A stretch of DNA of 64,000 nucleotides, from NCBI GenBank assembly GCA_019448385.1, contig JAGTXO010000081.1, forward strand, positions 20,807 through 84,806, given 5' to 3'. The position numbers were made by a program, and so were the translations under genes. Source of the stretch: Diacronema lutheri. Taxonomy: Eukaryota > Haptophyta > Pavlovophyceae > Pavlovales > Pavlovaceae. Positions 1 to 10,999 of this stretch are shown here, piece by piece (the first letter of the stretch is position 1; every line of letters begins with the position of its first letter). A model generated the notes under the pieces. That model was not told where the DNA came from and did not search any database. It saw only the letters and a list, made by a program, of their open reading frames with translations.

Positions 1-2485
1 GCGCGAGCGGCGCGCGACCTCGAGACGGAGGGCGAGGCGGCGGCTGAGCTCGCGCAGCTCGTCGGGCTGCGCAGGCCGGCCGAGGCGGCCGAAGCGCTCG
101 CGCTCGCGCACTCGTGCCGCGTCGCGACGCTCGCGGCTGGCGCGTGGGACGCGACCGCGTCGCCCGCGTGCGCGGAGCGCGTGCGCCACCACCATCGCGC
201 CGCGCTGCGCGCTGCGACCGACCGGCCGACGGCTGCGCACGCCGCGCGAGCGCTCGAGGCCAGGCTGCACGCCACGTCCGCCGCGTGGCGCGCGCTGCGC
301 GTGCCGCCTTCGCCGCTGCACGCGCTGCTCGGCGAGCGGTCGGACGCCGACGCGGCCGCGGCCGCGGCAGGCGCGAGCGACGAGCTGGACGGGCCGGTGG
401 ACGCCGCCGCCGCCGCCGCCGCGCCGACCGATGTCGGTGGGGCCGGCAGGGGCAAGAGCGCCGCGCTGCCGCCGCCGCCGGATGCGGCGGCCGCCACCGC
501 CGTCGCCGCGCTGCGCGGCCGGCTGCCGCCCGGCTCGGGGCTGCGCGCCGTGCAACTGATGGCCTCACCGTGTCGCGAATGGCTCTACGCGCTCGCACTC
601 AGCGCGCCGCCACCGTCAGACGCGCCGGCGCAGCCGCCCGCCACGCCAGCCGCGGCTGCCGGCCGGACCGATACCGTGTCTCCGCCCGCCGCGCCCGCCG
701 CGCCGCCTCGCATGGCCGTCTGCCGCGTGCCGCTCGGCGCGCGCGCGCTCGCCCTCGCCCTTGCCGAGTCGGACGAGCTGCGCGCGGCGCTCGAGGTCTC
801 GCGGCTCGCGCAGTCGGCTGACGCGCAGCCGTCCGCCGCCGCCGCTGCCGCCACCGCCGCGCGCCGCTTGTCGAGCGTCCCCGCCTCCGCCGTCGCCTCC
901 TCCTCGTCGCTCGGCGCGGGCGCGCAGCCGACAGCCGACGAGGCGGCGGCGGCCGCCGCGCTGGCAGGAGACGAGGCGCATCTTGCTCGACTGCTGCACC
1001 TGACGGAGCGGCTGCTCGCGCCCGCGTTCGCGCAGCTCGAGGCTGTGCTCGCACCCTCAGCGGACGAGCAGCTCGCGCCCGCGCCGCCCGCCGACCGCGA
1101 GCGGCGCGCGTCGCTGAACGCCGGCCGCGCGCGCGCGCCCGCAGACGGCGGCGTGCGCACGCACCTACTGCTGTGCGCGGACGAGGAGCTCGCCGCGCTG
1201 CCGCTCGAGGGGCTCACGGCGTGCACGCGCCACCATGTCGGTTCCGTCTGCCGCGACTTCTCTCTCGCGTTTGCCGCGCGCAGGCTGGGCGCCCTTGCGC
1301 GTGCGGACGGCAGCGGCGGCGGCAACGTCATCTCGTCCAACACCGTCGGCTTCTGCGCGGACCCGCTCGGGGAGGCGGAGGAGGTGCGCGCGCACGTACG
1401 CGCCGCGTTGCTTGGAGGCGCGGACGCGGACGTCGCGTGGGCCGCGACGGGCAAGGTGGCGTGGGCGGCGCAGCTCGATGGCTCGAGCGCGCCGCCATCG
1501 ACGGGCGAATGGGAGCGCGCGCTTGAGGGCAGTTCGCTCTTCGTCTACTCCGGGCTGGGCAGGCTGCTCTCGTACGTGCCGCCCGAGCAGGTCGCCGCGC
1601 TTGTGCTCGACCGGCTGGGCGTCGCGCTCATCTGCGACCAGCTCCACACGCAGGTGCGCAGCGGCCCGGCGCTCGGCGGCCGCGCGGTGTCAACTCCGCG
1701 GCGCACGCCGCGCGCACGCCGCGCCCGCGCTCACGCGACGAGAACGCGCCGCGCATCCGCCGCACGCAGAGCTCACTCCGTCGGCAGGGCAAGTTGGACA
1801 ACAAGAAGAGCGCCGCGCGGTTGCAGCTCGAGAGCCCATACCGCACGGCCCTCCTCCTTGCCACCCGGGGCGCGCTCTGCTGCGTGCTCAACCAGTGGGT
1901 GAGCACACGCCCCTGCCCGCCCCCTGTACCACTCACCGCTCTCCGTTGCCCGGGGGGCCCTTTTGTGCGGCACCATCCTCGCTGCAGCCCTCCGCCTCTC
2001 ATCCATGCGCCGCCGCCGCACCGCGCCGCCGCGCATTCGGCGCGCAGGCGTCGACGGCCGTTGACAATCGCGCGCTGCTCGTCGGCACGCTCAACGCGCT
2101 CGGCGACGGCGCGTCCATTGGCGAGGCGGTCGCGGCCGCGGTCGGCCGCGCTGCGCTGCTTGAGAAGCCGCCGCCATCCCCTCCGCCCGGCGAGGCACCT
2201 CCGCTCGTGGACAACGCGCGCGGCGCGAAGCCGACGTCCGCTGGCAAAGGCGGCGCGCCGCCGGGCAAGGGCTCGCCCAAGAACCGCCCGGGCACGCCCA
2301 CCAAGGGCAAGGTGGGCACGCCGCGCGCCGAGGAGGCGCCGCCCTTGCCCGTCGCGCCCGAGCCTGAGCCGCTGCCGCGCCGCTGCTCGGTGCTCGCGCC
2401 GATCGTGTACGGCGCGCCCCTCGTGCGCATGGGCGGCAGCTTGTCACCCGATCCGAGGGGCGCCAAGGGCGGCGGGAAGAAGTGA
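1..2485 (+). CDS. CFAP46: CFAP46 (TTC40), C-terminal part, 5' truncated by window
   Basis: CFAP46 is a subunit of the C1d projection of the ciliary central-pair apparatus. The frame is open from base 1, so the gene starts upstream. I place exons at 1-1653, 1788-1898 and 2048-2485, all phase 0, with GT-AG introns (GTGCGC and GTGAGC donors); this gives about 733 residues. The recognisable part is the C-terminal region: the strand HLLLCADEELAALPLEGL, then SVCRDFSLAFAARRL, and after the two introns TALLLATRGALCCVLNQW, which match the order of conserved blocks in CFAP46 tails and resemble a CHAT-like fold. The last about 120 residues are Pro/Gly/Lys-rich and disordered. The first 250 residues are Ala-rich with little identity. 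It converges on the valyl-tRNA synthetase gene with a 123-bp spacer. Assignment is by remembered family motifs, not a search. Confidence 0.75.
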
Positions 2486-2608
2486 GGTGACGGATGCACG
2501 CTAGACGTGCGGCCCGCCCAAGAGTCGTGTGTTCGTTCAGCGTGTGCTCGCCTTGCGACACCGCTGCGTACTAGGTGTGCCAGTCACAATCCGGTTCGCA
2601 TTCCGGAC

Positions 2609-5600
2609 TCAGCTCGACGGCACGAGGTCGGCGATCGATTTTCGAATCGTCTCGAGCTGCTCGCGCTGCTCGGCCAGCTCGGCGGTGGCCAGCGCGACCA
2701 CGTCGGCCGGCGCCTTGTCGGCAAAGCCGGGCGAGCCCAGCCGCGCGGCGAGCTTGTCGATCGACGCCTGCAGCTTCGCCGCCTGCTTCTCGAGGCGCGC
2801 CGTCTCCTTGTCAGCATCGACCAGATTTGCGAGCGGGAGGAACACCTCGACGCCGTCGGCAACGACGAGGTGCACCGCCTTGCCTGCGCCCGCCGGCGCG
2901 CACATCGCGCTGCTCCACACGAGGCGCTCGGGGTCGACGCGCGCGAGGAGCGCAAACGCCGCCGCCTCGGAGCGGAGCTCGGCAAGCTTGGACGGATCGG
3001 AGACGCACACAACGGCATGAATCTTCTTGCCCGGCTCCACCTTGTACTCGGCGCGCGCGTTGCGCACTGCGCGCACCGTGTCCTGCGAGACGGGCCGATG
3101 AAAGGGGGCGAGGCCCCGCGCGCGCGCCGGTCGGGGCGCGGCGCGGCACGGCGCGGCGGCGCGGCGCGGCGCGCGCGCGCGCGCGCGCGCACGGCGCGAC
3201 GCGCCGGCCGGCCGGCCGGCCGGCCGACGCTCTCAGCGGCGCGCGCGCGCGCGCGCGCCTGGAAGACGCCAAAAGCGTCGAGCGCGCCCGCGTCGACGGG
3301 CAGCGGCGGCGCGCCGCGGCCGAGTGGCCACGGCGCGAGCATGAGCGAGGGCCCATCGTGCGGCATCCGCTGCCAGATCGCCTCGGTCACGTAGGGCATG
3401 AACGGGTGGAGGAGCCGCAGCCCGCAGTCGAGCACGTAGACGAGCGTGCGCCTCGCCTCCGCCGCCGCGCGCGCCGTCTCCGCCGTTGCCTCCGCGCCCT
3501 CGCCTCCGCTCGCCCTGCTCGCTGCCTCGCCCTGGAAGCGCGTCTTGGAGGCCTCGATGTACCAGTCAGCGTACTCGTCCCACAAGAAGCGCGCAATGTC
3601 CGTGCCCGCCGCGCCGAGCGAGTAGGCGTCGAGCTGCTGCGTGACCGACGAGACGAGCGCGTGCGCCCGCGAGACGATGTACCGCTCGGCGAGCGACAGC
3701 CGCGCGAGCTCGTCCGCGCCCATCGGTTTCGTCACGCGCAGCTCATGCAGCTGCGCGTCGGGCAAGCCCGCGAGCGAGGTGGTGAGCAGGAAGCGGCCCG
3801 TGTTCCACAGCTTGTTGCACAGGTTGCGGTTGGTCAGCAGGCGCTCGGTCGACAGCGGAATGTCCTGCGAGCGGCCGGCGAGCGAGCGAGCGCGCGCGTG
3901 AGCGCGCGCGCGCGGCGCGCTGCGCGCGCGGCGCGCAGCGCGCGCGGCGTGTTCGCGCGCATGGCCGGGCCGGGCGCCGCGCGCGCGCGCGCGGCGTGCG
4001 CGCGCGCCTGGCCGGGCGTCGAGCCGGTGACGAGCGTGTAGCGCAGCGCGTCGGTGCCGTACTGCGCGATCGAGTCGAGCGGATCGATGACGTTGCCCTT
4101 CGTCTTGCTCATCTTGGCGCCCTTGTCATCGCGCACGAGGCCGTGCATGTAGACGGTGTGGAAGGGGGGCTGGCCGGTGAGCTCGATGCCGAGCATGATC
4201 ATTCGAGCCACCCAGAAGAAGAGGATGTCGTACCCCGTCTCCATCAGCTGCGTCGGGTAGAAGCGCGCCAGGTCGGAGCTCTGCTCGGGCCAGCCGAGCG
4301 TCGAGAAGGGCCACAGCCCCGACGAGAACCACGTGTCGAGCACGTCGCGGTCCTGCTCGAGCGCAACGCCCGTGCCGAGCGCCGCCTCCGCCTGCGCGCG
4401 CGCGGCACCCTCGTCGCGCGCGACGAAGGCGCGCTCCGAGCCGTCGGGCGCGCGCGCGTACCAGACGGGTATGCGGTGCCCCCACCAGAGCTGCCGGCTG
4501 ATGCACCAATCGTTAATGTTGTCAAGCCAATTGAAGTAGACCTTCTCGAAGCGCTCGGGGATGATGCGCACGCCACCAGATCGCACCTGCGCGAGCGCGG
4601 GCTCGGCGAGCGGCTTGGCGCGGACGAACCACTGCGATGAGACGAGCGGCTCGATCACCTCGCCCGACCGCTCCGAGCGCGGCACGCGCTGCAGCTTGTC
4701 CTCGACGGAGATGGCGAGGCCCGCCTCCTGCAGGTCCGCCCACAGCTGCGCGCGCGCCACGTAACGGTCGAGGCCCTCGTATCGGCCGGCGGCCTCGTTG
4801 AGCGTCGCGTCCTTGCGCATGATGTTGAGCAGCGGCAGCCCGTGCCGCTTCCCCAGCTCGTAGTCGTTCACGTCGTGCGCAGGCGTGATCTTGAGCGCGC
4901 CCGTGCCGAACTCCATGTCGACGTACGCGTCGGCGATCACCGGGATCGAGCGGTCGGTGAAGGGCACACGCACGCGGCGGCCGACGAGGCGCGTGTAGCG
5001 CGGGTCGTCGGGGTGCACGCACACCGCCGTGTCGCCGAGGATCGTCTCGGGCCGCGTCGTCGCGACCGGAATGAAGTCCGCGTCGGGCCCGCCGTCGGTA
5101 CCGTCGGGCGGCACGAGCGGGTACTTGAAGGTGTACAGCTGGCCGGGCTCCTCCGAGTAGATGACCTCGAGGTCGGAGACGGCGGTCTGCAGCTCGGGCG
5201 ACCAATTGCACAGGTAATCACCCTTGTACACGAGGCCCTTGTCGTGCAGCCGCACGAACGCCTCGGTGACGGCCGCGCTCATGTCCGCGTCGAGCGTGAA
5301 CTTTTCGCGCGACCAGTCGCAGGACGCGCCAAGCCGCCGGATCTGCTGCGTGATGTAGCCGCCCTTGGCGCGCTTCCACTCCCACACCTTGTCGATGAAC
5401 GCGTCGCGCCCAATCTCCTCCCGCGAGATCCCCTCCGCGCGCAGCGCACGGTCGACGAGCATCTGCGTCGCGATGCCGGCGTGGTCCGTGCCGGGCAGCC
5501 AGAGCGTGCGCTTGCCGCGCATCCGGTTGAAGCGCGTGAGGATGTCCTGCAGCGCGACGAACATCGCGTGACCCATGTGCAGCCCGCCCGTCACGTTGGG

Positions 5601-6005
5601 CGGCGGCATCGCGATCGTGAACGTGTCGTCCTCCGGATCGCTCCCGTCAGCCGCGCACTGCGCGCGCTCGCTCGGCTGGAAGAAGCCCGACGCCTCCCAC
5701 CACGTGTACAGCGGCTCCTCGACGAGGGCGTGCTCGTACGTCTTGGGCATCTCCTCGCCCGCCGCGGCGAGCAGCGGGCACGGCGCCAGCTCGGCGCCCG
5801 CCGAGGCGCGCACCGACGACGCCGACGACGCGGACGCGACCATCGACGGCCGTGCGAGCCGGCCGCGCGAGAGCGCGCTCGCGCCGAGCCGGCGGCCGGC
5901 CGCGCGAGCGGCGGCATGACCACCCCCAGCGAGCGCCGCGGCGCGCCAGCCCGCCGCCGGCGCGAGCGCGAGAAGCGTCATCAGCCCGGCGCGCGGCGCG
6001 CGCAT
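2609..6005 (-). CDS. VARS: Valyl-tRNA synthetase, probably organelle-targeted or dual-targeted
   Basis: Class Ia aminoacyl-tRNA synthetase that charges tRNA-Val. Exons on the minus strand are 6005-4008, 3864-3259 and 3082-2609, all phase 0, giving 1,025 residues. Hallmarks: the ValRS motif PPPNVTGGLHMGHA (HIGH signature), the editing-domain region after TTRPETILGDTAV, and KMSKTKGNVIDP (KMSKS loop) before the first intron. The anticodon-binding helical domain starts with IPLSTERLLTNRNLCNKLW, and the last about 90 residues form the ValRS C-terminal coiled coil. The first about 85 residues are Arg/Ala/Ser-rich and precede the catalytic core, which suggests a targeting presequence. Both introns appear to start with GC: intron 1 (4007-3865) has no GT dinucleotide in the sense strand at all, so a GC-AG border is forced there. 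Intron 2 (3258-3083) could also use an internal GT. Confidence 0.92.
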
Positions 6006-6171
6006 CGACTGACTCGGCGGGCGCGACGCAATCGACGACCACGTTCAGTCGAAGGAGCGTGACGCATCGACTGACTCAGGCGAATTCATTTGTTTTCTCA
6101 GGGCCGAGTTTCAAAAGTGGGGCGTGAGCACCAGGGCGGCGCGCGCGCGCCCGGGAGGGAGGGGCCTGGCG
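6006..6171. promoter_or_regulatory. Divergent intergenic region with a 15-bp direct repeat
   Basis: Shared upstream region of the valyl-tRNA synthetase (-) and the eIF4E-like gene (+). A 15-bp sequence, CGCATCGACTGACTC, occurs at 6001-6015 and again at 6063-6077 in the same orientation, 62 bp apart. The stretch from 6077 to 6120 is locally AT-richer than its surroundings, as expected for a promoter in this GC-rich genome. No TATA box is evident. Function is inferred from position only. Confidence 0.4.
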
Positions 6172-9100
6172 ATGGAGGGCGACGACGTGGTCGACCTGGC
6201 ACCGCTGGGCGAGCAGTGGGCGTGTTGGGGTTCGGCGGAGGTGGGCCACATCTCCACGTTCACCACCGTGCAGGGCTTCTGGCGCTTTTACGAGTCGGAG
6301 GTGAGCGGCGCCGCGCGCGAGACACCGGCCGAGTACGCGATGCACGTCTTCAAGGCGGAGGTGCTGCACGAGATGCACCCGGCGAGGCAGGCGGGCGCCG
6401 ACCCGTCGCAGTACCAGTCGATCGCCCTCGCCGAGCTCGCCGCCGAGCTCGCCCACGTCGATGCGCACGGCGCCGCGCCGCGCGGCGACGACGGCCGGCC
6501 GGCCGACGACGACAGCGGCGCGCGCGCCGGCGCCGGCGCCGGCACCGGCGCCGGCGTCTGCGGCGCGAGCGGCGGGCCCGCGTCCCCGCAACGGCCACCG
6601 CCGCTCGCGCGCGGCCTCCTCGCCGCCCTCTTTGACGAGCTGCTCCTCGCGCTTGTCGGCGGCTGCCACCCGGCGCACGGCGCGCTCAAGGGCGCGTCGC
6701 TCACCCTGCCGCCGCACCGGCCGGCCGGCGCGCTGCCCAGTGGCGCGCAGCTGGGCGGCCGGCTGTCGCTGTGGTGCGCGCCGATTGCCGCCGAGGGTGC
6801 GCACGCGCTCCTCGAGTCCATCGTCCTTGCCGTCCTCGACGCCAACTCGGACGCCGCCAGCGCCGGCGCGGCGGCGGCCGCCGGCCGCGAGGCTACGCAC
6901 GCGGCGGCCGGCGCGGGCGCGGCCGGCGCCGGCGCGCGAAGCGCGCGCGGCTCGACTGCGTCGAGCACCGGCGTCAGCGAGCACGGCACAGGCGCGTCGG
7001 CTGCGAGCTGCGCGCGCCTGAACCCGCCAACGCCGCCGCCGTCCGAGCTCGCCGCCGCGGGCGCGGGTGCGCCGCCCGCGGCTGTGCCGACGAGGGCGGC
7101 CGCGGCCGCGGCCGACGACGGCGACGGCGCGCGCTGCGCGCCCGCAGAGCGAGCGCCCAGCTCGCCGGCGCGCGCGCCGCCGCGCCCGCCCGCGCATGGT
7201 GCGCTCTCACCTGCAGTCGCGCGCGCTCGCGCCCAGCTGCGGCTGACGCTCGGTCGCGCGGCGCGCGTCTCCGTGCCCGCGTCCGCGCGCACGTCGTACG
7301 CTCTCGAGTACGACCCTGATCGGAGGGGCGGCGGCGGCGGCGGTGGTGGCGGCGGCTGCTGCGCTCCGCCCCGCGCGCACGCGCTCGCGGCTGCGCCGTG
7401 GGAGTGCTCCGCGCCGCCCATGGCGGCGCAGCCGCTGACACAGCTCGGCCGCCCCTCCGCCATCGCTGCGAGCCAGCCCGCGTGCAGCGGCGGCCACGGC
7501 GCGAACGGCAGCCGCGCGCCACGCGCGGCCGCGTGCGGCAGCGGCAGCGGCTGCGGCTGTGGCAGCGAGTTTGTGTTGCCACGCTGCGCTACGCCATCAC
7601 CATCGCCATCACCATCGCCATCGCCGCTTGCGCTGCCGACGCTGCAGCACGTTGCGGCGGCAGCGCACGCCGCCGCCCTCCGCCCGACCGCCCCCGCCGC
7701 GCCGAACGATGGCGCCGAATGCGCCGCCGTCCGTCCGCGCGCGTGCTCGGTGGCATCGCGTGTCGGCCAGCCGCCCGCGCCCGCACAGCGCGCCACGAGC
7801 GCGGGCGCGAGGACGCAGCCATCGAACGATGCGGACGAGCACGCTGCGCCACTCGTGCCCGCGTGCCGACGTGCGCCCGCCCGCTGCTCGGCCGACGCCT
7901 CCACCGTGTGCGCGCACCGGGAACGTGCCGACGCGTTCACGATGACAACGCCGCTGAGCGTCGATGCGGCCACGCCGGCGGGCGCGCGCGGCGCGCGGTA
8001 CCCGAGCTGCGTCGCCGCGACGACGACGACCGATGACGCGCCGTGGGGCGCGGCGGACGCGCGCAGCTGCCGCGACTCGTGCGTCGGACCCTCTCGCGCG
8101 ATGGAGCGCGTGCACGGCGCGTGCGCGCCCGCCATGGGCGACGGCGGCGACGCGCTCAGCAGCCCGACAGGCGGTGAGCGCTCGCCAGTAGGCCGCGCTT
8201 GCTACGGCGCCGAGCCGCCGCCGAGCGGCGGCGGCGGCGAGGCGGCAGCGGCGCGCGCGCCGCTGGGAGCGACGGGTGCGGCTGCGCATGGCCGCGCGGA
8301 GGCCGAGCCGCCCGCCGTCGCGCGCTCGGCGACGGCACCATCGCACCATCGCCCCGCCGCAGCGCACGTGGCGCTCGCTGGCGACGAGCAGCCCGAGTCG
8401 CCGACGCGCACGAGGCCGGCGCAGCCCGGCGGCGGCGGGTGCAGCGTGGCCGACGCGGCCGGCGGCTCCGCGGCGGAGCGCGCGCCTCTGTCGGCGGTTG
8501 CGCCCGGAGTGCGCGTGGCGGTGGTTGCGCCCGCTGACGCGAGTGGCGCGCGTGCGCGCAGCGCACGCGCCGCTGCCGCCGCGCCGCCGCAGCCGCCGCA
8601 GCCGCCCGCGCCGCCGCAGCCGCCGCCGGCCGCGCCCGCGGGCGGCGCGGTCGACGAAGGCGGTGGCGTCCTGCTCAGTGGCCAATGCGAGTCCGAGTTC
8701 CCGCCACTGCCCGCGCCCGTTCCGCCGTCCTCGCGAGGCGCGTCGCACGCCGCGCTGGCGGGACGGAAGGCGCAGCTCGCGTGGGGCCCGTCGACGGGCG
8801 CGTGCGCGGCCAGCGCGGGCACGCGCGCGCAGTCGTCGCGCGCATCCGCTGACGGCGGCGAGGCCATCGCATGGGCCAGCGTGGATGCAAGCAGGGCGGC
8901 CAGCGTGGCGGGCAGCGTGGCGGGCAGCCGTGCCGCCTCGCCGCCCGCCGCCCGCCGCGCGGAGGGCAGAGCCGCTTTGACGATCGCCACGTCGCAGCCC
9001 ACGTCGCCGACGGGCGGAGCGGACGCGCGGCAGGACGGCGTGTGCGCTGGCGGCCCGGCGTGTCAGGCCGCCGAGCTCGCGCTGCGCGCCGCCGTGCTTG

Positions 9101-9632
9101 GACAGGGCGTGCGCGCGCTCGGCGAGGGTGCCGAGCGCGTTGTCGCCGTCGCGACCGCGCTACGCACACTCGCGCGCGGCGTGGGGATCAGCGCGGCGGA
9201 TGGCGACGGTGCAGGCGCTGCATCGGCAACTGCCGCGTCGGCAACTGCCGCCCGCGGGCGCGGCAGCGTCGGCGGCAGCGCACACTCGCCGCGCCGCGCG
9301 AGCGCGCAATCCGCCACCAGCCTCTCGCCCGTGCGCCCCATTGCCGCGGGCGAGGGCGGTGACGTTGCCACGTCGGAGGCGTGCGCGCGCGCGGCCGCCG
9401 CGGCCGTGGGCGCAGTGGGCAGCGGCGCTGGCAGCGGCGATGGCAGCGGCGATGCGGCGTGCGAGCAGAGCGCGGCGCTGCGCGGCTCTGCCGCCTCCAC
9501 CCCTGCGTTGCAGCCGCGGGAAAGCGGGCGCAGCCCCGTCGCATTCGCCCTGACCGACTCGCTCGAGGTGCGTCGCGCTGCGCCCCGCGCAGGCCAGCGC
9601 CGGGGCGTTGGTGCGCCGCACTGACGGCCGGG

Positions 9633-9683
<51 letters not shown>

Positions 9684-10715
9684 CTTCCTCCGCGCTGAAG
9701 GCCGGGCGCGCGCCGCGCGCGCGCCCGCGCCCCCTCGACGCGTGCGCGCGCAGGCGTTCCCGCCCATCAGTGCCAGTGGTGCCCAGCCGGCAGCAGCTGG
9801 CGCGGCGGGCGCGCGCAAGCCGCGGGCAGTGCCGCCGCTCTCCGCTTGGAGCGCACACGGCGCCCATGGCGCAGCACCGTTGCCCTTCTCTGCCGCCGCC
9901 GCTGCTGAGCCGCTCACCGCGCGAGGCGGCGCGCAGCGCTTGGCCGATGGGAGCGGCAGCGGCAGCCCGACGAGCAGAGCGGCGGCGCAGCCATGGCCCC
10001 AGCCCGCAGCGACAATGGTCGGCGCAATCGGCCGCCGCGCGCAGGCTGCCACAAGCGTCGCTGATCTTGCATCGCCGGGGAGCGCTATGCGCCGTGTCGC
10101 GCCCAGTACGACCGCGCCCGCGCCTTCCGTCGCGCCGCACGTCCAAGCGGGCGCTTGGGCGGCAGTCGTGCAGCGCCAGCCGGCGCGCAGCGCGGGGCAG
10201 ACGGTGCTCAGCGGTACGGGCGGTGGCCCCCTCCTCGGCAGCGCGCCAGCCGGGGCGAACAGCGCCACGCCGCGCACGCCGCCTTCGGCCAGTGCAGCCG
10301 GCGAGGTCGGCGCCGCGCTGCTCACCGGTGGCCCTGCGGCCGCGCGCGTGCGGCCGAGCGGCGGGGAGCAGCCGGTGCCCGCACCGCCGCCGCCGCACAA
10401 GCCGAGAATGGTCCGCCGTGCGGCCCGCCGTGCGGCCCGCCGTGCGCCGCGCGCGGACCGCGTCGCGCGTGCGCGTTGCGCGCCCACGCCGCTATGCGCG
10501 CCCACGCCGCTATGCGCGCCCATGCCGCTATGCGCGCCCACGCCGCTATGCGCGCCCACGCCGCTATGCGCGCCCACGCCGCTATGCGCGCCGCCCGACG
10601 CGGTCCGCGCGCGCGCCGGCGCGCTGCGGCGCAGGACCGAGCGAGCGCCGCGCGCCCGAGCTACGCGCGCGAGGAGCGGCCGGCAGGGCGGTCGGATGGG
10701 GCGTGGCGCAGCTGA
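6172..10715 (+). CDS. eIF4E/4EHP-like protein with a very long disordered C-terminus
   Basis: The first about 240 residues follow the eIF4E fold. FTTVQGFWRFY is the F-x-S/T-V-x-x-F-W-x-x-Y block closest to 4EHP (eIF4E2), YAMHVFK matches the H-x-L-F-K block, LFDELLLALVGG the E-x-x-L-A-L-x-G helix, and GGRLSLWC the I-S-I-W strand. The loop that carries the first cap-stacking aromatic is missing, and no Trp stands at the second (HEMHPARQ where MWED is usual), so cap binding is doubtful. Residues about 250-1377 are Ala/Gly/Pro/Ser-rich without a domain. Exons: 6172-9567, 9754-10410 and probably 10635-10715. Intron 1 (9568-9753) holds a 50-base G run; the proposed intron 2 (10411-10634) holds an 18-bp tandem array. 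If intron 2 is not removed the frame continues to 10839. I chose ATG 6172 because it directly precedes the domain. Confidence 0.6.
9634..9683 (+). repeat. 50-base G homopolymer inside an intron
   Basis: An uninterrupted run of G within intron 1 of the eIF4E-like gene. Shorter runs occur in other introns and spacers. On the sense strand it is purine, so it cannot act as the polypyrimidine tract of this intron, but it could form G-quadruplexes. Length may be affected by sequencing. Confidence 0.9.
10448..10613. repeat. 18-bp perfect inverted repeat enclosing a 6 x 18-bp tandem array
   Basis: The arm at 10448-10465 is the exact reverse complement of 10596-10613 (key core GCGGACCGCGTCG). Between them, 10479-10586 contains six copies of CGCGCCCACGCCGCTATG, one with a single C-to-T change. 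If translated in the eIF4E-like frame the array would give six CAPTPL units. I prefer to read it as intronic, because the SDA1 introns of this window contain arrays of similar style. Confidence 0.9.
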
Positions 10716-10834
10716 CCCCTCGCACGCACATGCCATGCTGGCGTGCGGCGTGTCCGTCTCGGTCGACGCGCTGCGAGCGCGCGGTCGCGATGAGCCTGCG
10801 ACGAGCTGCGCACATGATTCGCTTCTTCTTGGCT

Positions 10835-10976
10835 GCTGACTGTGAGTTTTAAGTCTGCTGACTTCGTGAGTGAGTCTGTCGCGGCGAGCACCTGCGCACG
10901 CGCGTCCTCGCCGTGCTCACGGCTCGCCGCGACAGACTCACCCACGAAGTCAGCAGACTCAAAACTCACAGTCAGC
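10835..10976. repeat. 54-bp near-perfect inverted repeat (long hairpin)
   Basis: The left arm 10835-10888 pairs with the right arm 10923-10976 with 52 of 54 positions matching and a 34-bp loop. The two mismatches are A against C in a plus-strand transcript, but U-G wobbles in a minus-strand transcript, so a minus-strand RNA would form an unbroken 54-bp stem. It ends 24 bp before the ATG of the sulfotransferase gene and lies just after the eIF4E-like gene. It could be a hairpin RNA locus, a small foldback element or a promoter palindrome. Confidence 0.9.
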
Positions 10977-10999
10977 CCTTGACTGTGAGAGTTTCCAGG

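Noticed and set aside
10479-10586. CRISPR-like array
   Set aside because: Units are directly adjacent 18-bp repeats without spacers, in a eukaryotic intron.
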